Assembly: GCA_013214715.1 (NCBI GenBank) | Contig: JABSSB010000128.1 | Span: 1 to 29,535 of the forward strand | From: Paracoccaceae bacterium | Lineage (GTDB): Bacteria > Pseudomonadota > Alphaproteobacteria > Rhodobacterales > Rhodobacteraceae | Length of the DNA stretch: 29,535 bases | Reading direction: 5' to 3' | In this document: positions 25,058 to 29,535 of the stretch, piece by piece | Position numbering within the stretch: position 1 is the first letter of the stretch | Layout of the letters: each line of letters opens with the position of its first letter | Position numbers and translations under genes: made by a program | Notes under the pieces: model-generated | Seen by the model: only the letters and a program-made list of their open reading frames with translations | Databases searched by the model: none | Told to the model about the DNA's origin: nothing

Positions 25058-25675
25058 ATGACAGGTTTGTCAATCAGCGATCTGGCCGTGCTGCGCGGCG
25101 GTGTGCCGGTTTTGGAGGGGATCAGCTTTACGCTTGAGCCCGGTCAGGCCGTGATCCTGCGTGGTCCCAACGGGATCGGCAAGACCACGCTGTTGCGCAC
25201 GATTGCAGGGCTTCAGCCGCCTTTGGCCGGCACGGTCAGCGGGGCGGAGGATCGTATCGCCTATGCCGCTCATGCCGATGGCATCAAACCGACACTGAGC
25301 GTAACCGAAAACCTGACCTTTTGGGCGTCTGTCTTTGGCGGGCAGGACATTGCCCCGGCGATTGCGGCTTTCCGGCTGGAAGCTCTGGCGCAGCGCCCGG
25401 CAGGCGCGTTGTCGGCGGGGCAGAAACGGCGGTTGGGACTGGCGCGCATGTTGGTCACAGGACGGCCGATCTGGCTTTTTGATGAGCCGACGGTGTCTTT
25501 GGATAGGGAAGCTGTCGGTTGGTTCGCAGATGCTGTGCGCACGCATCTGGCGGGGGGCGGCATGGCCCTGCTTGCTACCCATATTGATCTGGGATTGGAC
25601 GGGCAGGTGCTGGACCTTGCACCCTTCAAGGCGGTGCTGGATCATCTGGACGATTTTGATGAGGCCTTCCTGTGA
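25058..25675 (+). CDS. ccmA: Haem exporter ATP-binding protein CcmA
   Basis: 205 residues, the standard CcmA size. Walker A is GPNGIGKTT with K42, the ABC signature is LSAGQKRRLGLARML, and Walker B is IWLFDEPTVSLD. CcmA powers the CcmABCD complex that releases holo-CcmE during cytochrome c maturation. It overlaps ccmB by 4 bases and has its own 48-base upstream gap. Confidence 0.96.
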   Translation: MTGLSISDLAVLRGGVPVLEGISFTLEPGQAVILRGPNGIGKTTLLRTIAGLQPPLAGTVSGAEDRIAYAAHADGIKPTLSVTENLTFWASVFGGQDIAPAIAAFRLEALAQRPAGALSAGQKRRLGLARMLVTGRPIWLFDEPTVSLDREAVGWFADAVRTHLAGGGMALLATHIDLGLDGQVLDLAPFKAVLDHLDDFDEAFL

Positions 25676-26328
25676 TCGCGCTCTTGCTGCGCGATATCCG
25701 GCTGGCCATGCGCGCCGGCGGTGGCTTTGGGCTGGGGCTGGCCTTTTTCCTGATCGTCTGCACGCTGGTGCCCTTTGCCATCGGGCCACAACCGGACTTG
25801 TTGGCCCGTGTCGCGCCGGGCGTGCTGTGGCTGGGGGCGTTGTTGGCTTGCCTCTTGTCGCTGGATCGGATGCTGGCACTGGATTGGGAGGATGGCTCGC
25901 TGGACCTGCTGGCCACCGCGCCGTTGCCATTGGAGGCGGTTGTGCTGATCAAGGCGCTGGCGCATTGGTTGACCACGGGCCTGCCTTTGGTTTTGGCAGC
26001 CCCGGTTCTGGGCGTGCTGCTGAACTTGCCTGTTGAGGGTTACGGCTGGCTGGTGCTGTCGCTGGCTGTTGGGACACCCGCCTTGTCGATCATCGGCGGC
26101 TTTGGCGCGGCACTGACCGTGGGTTTGAAGCGGGGCGGGCTTCTGCTGTCGCTGCTGGTGCTGCCGCTCTACGTACCGACGCTGATCTTCGGCGCTGAAC
26201 TGGCCCGGCGTGGGGCCGAGGCGCAGCCCACCACCACTCCGCTTTTGATGCTTGCGGGCATCACTGCGGGCTGTCTTGCGCTATTACCGCTTGCATCGGC
26301 GGCGGCGCTCCGCGTCAATCTGCGCTAG
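25672..26328 (+). CDS. ccmB: Haem exporter membrane protein CcmB
   Basis: 218 residues, six membrane helices. The opening IALLLRDIRLAMRAGGG and the stretch LSLDRMLALDWEDGSLDLL are characteristic of CcmB, as is LPLYVPTLIFGAEL. It forms the membrane part of the CcmAB transporter. The ATGA overlap with ccmA couples their translation. The start codon is GTG or the frame start at 25672 within the ccmA end. Confidence 0.95.
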   Translation: MIALLLRDIRLAMRAGGGFGLGLAFFLIVCTLVPFAIGPQPDLLARVAPGVLWLGALLACLLSLDRMLALDWEDGSLDLLATAPLPLEAVVLIKALAHWLTTGLPLVLAAPVLGVLLNLPVEGYGWLVLSLAVGTPALSIIGGFGAALTVGLKRGGLLLSLLVLPLYVPTLIFGAELARRGAEAQPTTTPLLMLAGITAGCLALLPLASAAALRVNLR

Positions 26329-26372
26329 CCGGGGTCATTGAGAGCCCCTCAAGGGAAGGTTACATACAGGTC

Positions 26373-27125
26373 ATGTCACTCTGGGACTATGCAAACCCCA
26401 AGAAATTCCTGACAACCTCGGAAAAGGTGATGCCTGCGCTGTGGGTGGTGTCGATTGCGGGGATGGTGATCGGGCTTGTCTGGGGGTTCTTCTTCACCCC
26501 GGATGATTTCCGGCAGGGCTCCACCGTGAAGATCATCTATCTGCATGTGCCCTCGGCGCTGATGGCGATCAATGCCTGGCTGATGATGCTTGTGGCGTCG
26601 CTAATCTGGATTGTAAGGCGGCATCATGTCAGCGCCCTGGCCGCGCGGGCCGCGGCGCCGGTAGGTGTGACGATGACCCTGATTGCGCTGGTCACCGGAG
26701 CGATCTGGGGCCAGCCCATGTGGGGGACATGGTGGGCCTGGGATCCGCGTCTGACCTCGTTCCTGATCCTGTTCCTCTTCTATCTGGGCTATATCGCGCT
26801 GTGGGAGGCGATCGAAGATCCCGACACGGCGGCGGATCTGACCTCGGTCCTGTGTCTGGTGGGGTCGGTCTTTGCCATCCTAAGCCGTTACGCAGTCAAT
26901 TTCTGGAATCAGGGGCTGCATCAGGGATCGTCCGTATTTCGAGCGGCGGCCGTGGCGGGGACGGACACGGAAGAAAAAGTGTCCAACATCTTTTTCGCAC
27001 CGCTGCTGGTTTGCATGATTTCCTTTGCTTTGTTTTTTATCGTTCTGGTGCTGTATCGCACCGGCACTGAAATCCGTGCCCGCCGGGCGCGCGCGCTGAT
27101 GGCGCGGGAAAGGGCACAGGCATGA
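26373..27125 (+). CDS. ccmC: Haem-handling protein CcmC
   Basis: 250 residues with six membrane helices. The tryptophan-rich periplasmic motif WGTWWAWDPRLTS near residue 115 is the haem-binding signature; flanking haem-ligand histidines are in YLHVPSA (near 60) and LHQGSSV (near 183). CcmC loads haem on CcmE. It overlaps ccmD by 4 bases. Confidence 0.96.
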   Translation: MSLWDYANPKKFLTTSEKVMPALWVVSIAGMVIGLVWGFFFTPDDFRQGSTVKIIYLHVPSALMAINAWLMMLVASLIWIVRRHHVSALAARAAAPVGVTMTLIALVTGAIWGQPMWGTWWAWDPRLTSFLILFLFYLGYIALWEAIEDPDTAADLTSVLCLVGSVFAILSRYAVNFWNQGLHQGSSVFRAAAVAGTDTEEKVSNIFFAPLLVCMISFALFFIVLVLYRTGTEIRARRARALMARERAQA

Positions 27126-27277
27126 TCCCCGATCTGGGCAAATACGCGGTCGAAGTGCTGTCGGCCTATGCGGCTTCGCTGGCCTTGCTGGCCATGTTGG
27201 TCCTGTTGACCTTGCGCCGGGGCCGTCGTGTCCGGGCTGAACTGGACACCATCGAAACCAAAGGGGATGGCCGATGA
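27122..27277 (+). CDS. ccmD: Haem exporter protein CcmD
   Basis: 51 residues, beginning MIPDLGKYAVEVLSAY with one membrane span (ASLALLAMLVLLTL) and an Arg-rich cytoplasmic tail (RRGRRVRAELD). That layout and place, between ccmC and ccmG with ATGA overlaps at both ends, identify CcmD, which helps release holo-CcmE from CcmABC. Confidence 0.93.
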   Translation: MIPDLGKYAVEVLSAYAASLALLAMLVLLTLRRGRRVRAELDTIETKGDGR

Positions 27278-27840
27278 CCGAAACGCCGACCAACCCGCCG
27301 CGCAAACGTCTGTCCTTCCTGATGCTGCTGCCGCTGCTGATCTTTGGCAGCTTCGCGCTGGCGTCGCTTTACGGGATGTATACCCGCAATGATGAACTGC
27401 CTTCGACCCGTCTGGGTCAGGCCGCGCCCAATATTACACCTGAACCGCTGCCCGGCTACGAGGCGGTGGACATGGCGTCGTTGACCGATGGGCAGGTGAC
27501 CTTGGTGAATTTCTGGGCCAGCTGGTGCCCGCCCTGCCGGGCAGAGCATCCCACGCTTTTGGACATGCAGGCCGATGGGCTGCGGATCGTGGGCGTGAAT
27601 TTCAAGGACAATGCCGATGACGCGACCGAGTATCTGCGCGACAGCGAGAACCCGTTCATCGCCGTGGCCTATGACCCGGCGGGGCGCACGGCGATCGACT
27701 GGGGCGTGACCGCGCCGCCCGAAACCTTCATCCTCGCCCCCGACGGCACGGTTCTGTTCCGCTTTATCGGCCCGCTGGTCGGAAGCGATTATGAAAACCG
27801 CTTCCTTCCGGAACTGACCAAGGCGTTGGCAGGGGGTTAA
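27274..27840 (+). CDS. ccmG: Cytochrome c biogenesis thiol:disulfide oxidoreductase CcmG/DsbE
   Basis: 188 residues. An N-terminal membrane anchor (about 12-30) is followed by a thioredoxin fold with WASWCPPCRAEHP (C85, C88) and the cis-proline region TAPPETFIL. CcmG reduces the haem-binding cysteines of apocytochrome c in the periplasm. It starts in the end of ccmD. Its stop codon shares the bases TTAA with the stop of the convergent lipase gene. The rest of the maturation set (ccmE, F, H) is not in the window. Confidence 0.95.
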   Translation: MTETPTNPPRKRLSFLMLLPLLIFGSFALASLYGMYTRNDELPSTRLGQAAPNITPEPLPGYEAVDMASLTDGQVTLVNFWASWCPPCRAEHPTLLDMQADGLRIVGVNFKDNADDATEYLRDSENPFIAVAYDPAGRTAIDWGVTAPPETFILAPDGTVLFRFIGPLVGSDYENRFLPELTKALAGG

Positions 27841-28532
27841 GTTCCTATCTGCCAGCCATCAGGCAGGCGCGGCACCAGTCCCACGCGCGCTTCGGCGATG
27901 ATGTCCACATATTCCGGCATCGGGTGGTCGAAGCTGAAATCGAACCCGTCGCGATCCATCCAGAAGGTCTGGCCGATATGGCGATAGCGTCGCAGCGGTG
28001 GCATCTTGCAGACCATGTCATCCTTGCGACAGAAATTCACGATATTGGGTGTAAGTTCAATCGGGTGGTTGCGCGAGGCCAAGGGCTGTGGAGAGCCGAA
28101 GGTGATCGTTGGCAAACGCCAGGATGCGCCCAAGATCTGCGCCGCAGCTCCCCCAAGAGAATGGCCCGTGATCGCCTTGATCTGCGTGCCGGCGCCCAGC
28201 AGGTAGGCGAGTTTGGCGTATTCATAGAACCCACCGTGATATTTCGCACCGCTGGCGCCCGCAAGTTCGGGGATGCTGCGTTTGCGTTGCCCGGCATTGG
28301 GAAAGAGATCAAAATTGTAGTCGAACCAATCCCAGACCTGATTTGTGCCCACAAGGATCAGCAGATCATTGGCAAGGATCAGCGCCTCCATCCCTTCGAT
28401 GGTGATCGCGCGTTTTACGCCAATGTCGCCCAGCGGCGCGGGATCGCTGGCGCCGCCGTTGTTTTCGTAATCATAACCGTAAGCCGCCTGCACAAGCGCT
28501 GCTGTCTCAAGAACAGTCAACTGGTCAAACAT
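27837..28532 (-). CDS. Class 3 lipase-family protein
   Basis: 231 residues, alpha/beta-hydrolase of the fungal-type (class 3) lipase family. The nucleophile elbow ITGHSLGGAAA has S125; TFGSPQPLASR and FCRKDDMV carry the usual following strand and acid. A histidine in FSFDHPMPEY would complete the triad. No signal peptide is seen, so the product appears cytoplasmic. The N-terminal VLETAALVQAAYGY is typical of the family. GGGAGAT lies upstream of the ATG. Substrate unknown. Confidence 0.85.
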   Translation of the reverse strand: MFDQLTVLETAALVQAAYGYDYENNGGASDPAPLGDIGVKRAITIEGMEALILANDLLILVGTNQVWDWFDYNFDLFPNAGQRKRSIPELAGASGAKYHGGFYEYAKLAYLLGAGTQIKAITGHSLGGAAAQILGASWRLPTITFGSPQPLASRNHPIELTPNIVNFCRKDDMVCKMPPLRRYRHIGQTFWMDRDGFDFSFDHPMPEYVDIIAEARVGLVPRLPDGWQIGT

Positions 28533-28613
28533 CCTCTGGATCTCCCACTGTCGCCAACGGGCTCAGAGTTGAGCGCATGATACGCCAAGTCAATCATAAG
28601 CTTAGCCAACGCG

Positions 28614-29306
28614 TTACAGCCGATAGCCGCCCGAGACTGTGATTACTTCTCCGGTGATGAAACTGGCCGCGTCGCTGGCCAAAAACCGCACCGCCCGTGC
28701 GACATCTTCCGGTCGACCGATCCGGGCCAGCGCTGTCATTTCGACCAGCTGCTGCACGGTCTCGTCCGACCTTGGGGCATCGTCGATATGAATGGCGCCG
28801 GGGGCCACCCCGTTGACGCGAATGCCGCGTGGCCCAAGCTCTTTCGCCATGCCGCGGGTCCACAAATTCAACGCAGCCTTTGACGCGCCATAGGTGGCGG
28901 CGCCCATCGGCGGCAGGACCGCGTTCATCGACGAGATATTCACAATGCAGGCGCCGCGATCCAACTGGGGCAGCGCGGCAGACAGCAGCGCGGCCGGAGC
29001 CAGGACATTAAGGTCAAACAGTGCCCGCTGCGCTTGCGCGTCAAAGCTTTCCTTTGGCGATGCCGTCACGCGCCCGGCATTGTTCACGATCACATTCAAC
29101 CGGCCGAACCGGTCAAAAACCTCCTGCACGACATGGTTTGCGGTGCCGGCTTAGCACAGGTCGGCGCGGATCGTCTGAATGGCGGGATCGGTGTCGGGTT
29201 CGGTCACATGCCATGTCAGCGCGACGTTATGGTCCCTGGCCATATCTTCGACAATGGCGCGCCCGATCCCCCGTGCGCCGCCGGTCACCAGAACTGTGCG
29301 TGTCAT
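28614..29306 (-). pseudogene. Short-chain dehydrogenase/reductase, interrupted by an in-frame stop
   Basis: From ATG 29306, with AGGAGG upstream, the frame encodes the dinucleotide-binding TGGARGIGRAI and continues to codon 51. Codon 52 is TAA (29153-29151). The same frame then runs on without a shift to 28614 and carries the rest of the enzyme: VIVNNAG, ISSMNAV, the catalytic YGASK and the C-terminal FITGEVITVSGGYRL. Without the stop it would be a 230-residue classical SDR, close to the usual 240-250. A single base change explains the break, so the loss looks recent, unless it is a sequencing error. An IS66-type element ends close upstream, in the likely promoter region. Confidence 0.85.
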
Positions 29307-29371
29307 GGTCAAACCTCCTGCTGATCCGTGACGTCCGGTGAAAGCGCTCTGGCACGTCGCCGATGCGGTCT

Positions 29372-29395
29372 GTTACGCTGCTTGAGCAGCGTAAC
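29372..29395. repeat. Perfect inverted repeat at the end of the IS66 transposase gene
   Basis: GTTACGCTGCT and its exact reverse complement AGCAGCGTAAC are separated by only TG. The stop codon and last codons of the transposase (YAAQAA) lie inside it. No T-run follows, so it is not a classical terminator, though a hairpin in the mRNA could still form. Confidence 0.7.
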
Positions 29396-29535
29396 GCCAG
29401 GGGAGGAGTTCGTCGAGGCGCGTGATCTTGTGGTCGGCGATCCTGTCCAGCACCCATGTGAGCCATGCCTGTGGGTCGACACTGTTGAGTTTGGCTGTTT
29501 CGATTAGGGTATAGGCGATGGCCATGGCTTTGCCG
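29373..29535 (-). mobile_element. IS66-family transposase gene, 3' end only
   Basis: The minus strand from 29534 encodes 53 residues to a TAA at 29375-29373: GKAMAIAYTLIETAKLN, then DPQAWLTWVLDRIADH and ITRLDELLPW. The pattern YxLIETAKLNxxDPxxxLxxVLxRIADHxxxRxDELLPW is the signature C-terminus of IS66 transposases (TnpC). The rest of the element lies beyond the window. The element's end is probably between the stop and about 29337, where GTGAAAGCGCTC could be the start of a terminal repeat, but this is not proven. Confidence 0.9.

Noticed and set aside
1..29535. CRISPR array, rRNA genes, prophage or plasmid functions
   Set aside because: No repeated spacer structure, rRNA segments, capsid, integrase or replication genes were seen.

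Overview
The window looks like a chromosomal segment of a Rhodobacterales (Roseobacter-type) alphaproteobacterium. The basis is gene order and protein style: yajC-secD-secF-tauE-like-Mth938-like-ccmABCDG in tight succession, a chemotaxis operon laid out like that of alphaproteobacteria (STAS protein, cheY, cheA, cheW, cheR, cheY), a moderately high GC content, and short overlaps of the ATGA type between genes. Species cannot be named from the sequence alone.

Layout. (1) 1-225: the first codons of serS and a tRNA-Asn(GTT) with its own promoter, both on the minus strand. (2) 309-2573: a metallo-beta-lactamase-fold hydrolase divergent from an EnvZ-type sensor kinase. (3) 3023-6952: a secreted amino-acid-type binding protein that ends 3 bases before a large hybrid kinase with a LOV-like PAS domain, so probably a receptor/kinase pair. 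(4) 6953-7865: about 900 bases without a recognisable gene. (5) 7866-11840: two divergent kinase/single-receiver pairs, one of them a BvgS-like kinase with two periplasmic solute-binding domains. (6) 11901-16855: a translationally coupled chemotaxis operon, STAS(CheS-like)-cheY-cheA-cheW-cheR-cheY-CheZ/CheT-like. (7) 16877-20800, minus strand: a soluble Aer-like PAS protein, a transmembrane chemoreceptor and cheD, converging on the operon. (8) 20973-27840: Sec accessory genes, a TauE/SafE permease, a small Mth938-like protein and the haem exporter/cytochrome c maturation genes ccmABCDG. (9) 27837-29535, minus strand: a class 3 lipase, a short-chain dehydrogenase broken by an in-frame stop, and the 3' end of an IS66-type transposase gene that runs off the window.

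The centre of the window (3.0-20.8 kb) is almost entirely signal transduction: four histidine kinases plus CheA, four stand-alone receiver proteins, two chemoreceptor-type proteins and a binding-protein sensor, with no DNA-binding response regulator anywhere. The chemotaxis set resembles the Sinorhizobium meliloti scheme, in which one CheY acts on the motor, a second acts as a phosphate sink and small helpers (CheS, CheT) speed phosphate turnover. Here the last gene of the operon carries a DxxxQ motif and surrounding residues like the CheZ phosphatase active site. CheR and CheD are present, and the receptor ends in a tethering-type pentapeptide, but no cheB methylesterase gene is seen. These are the most interesting points of the window.
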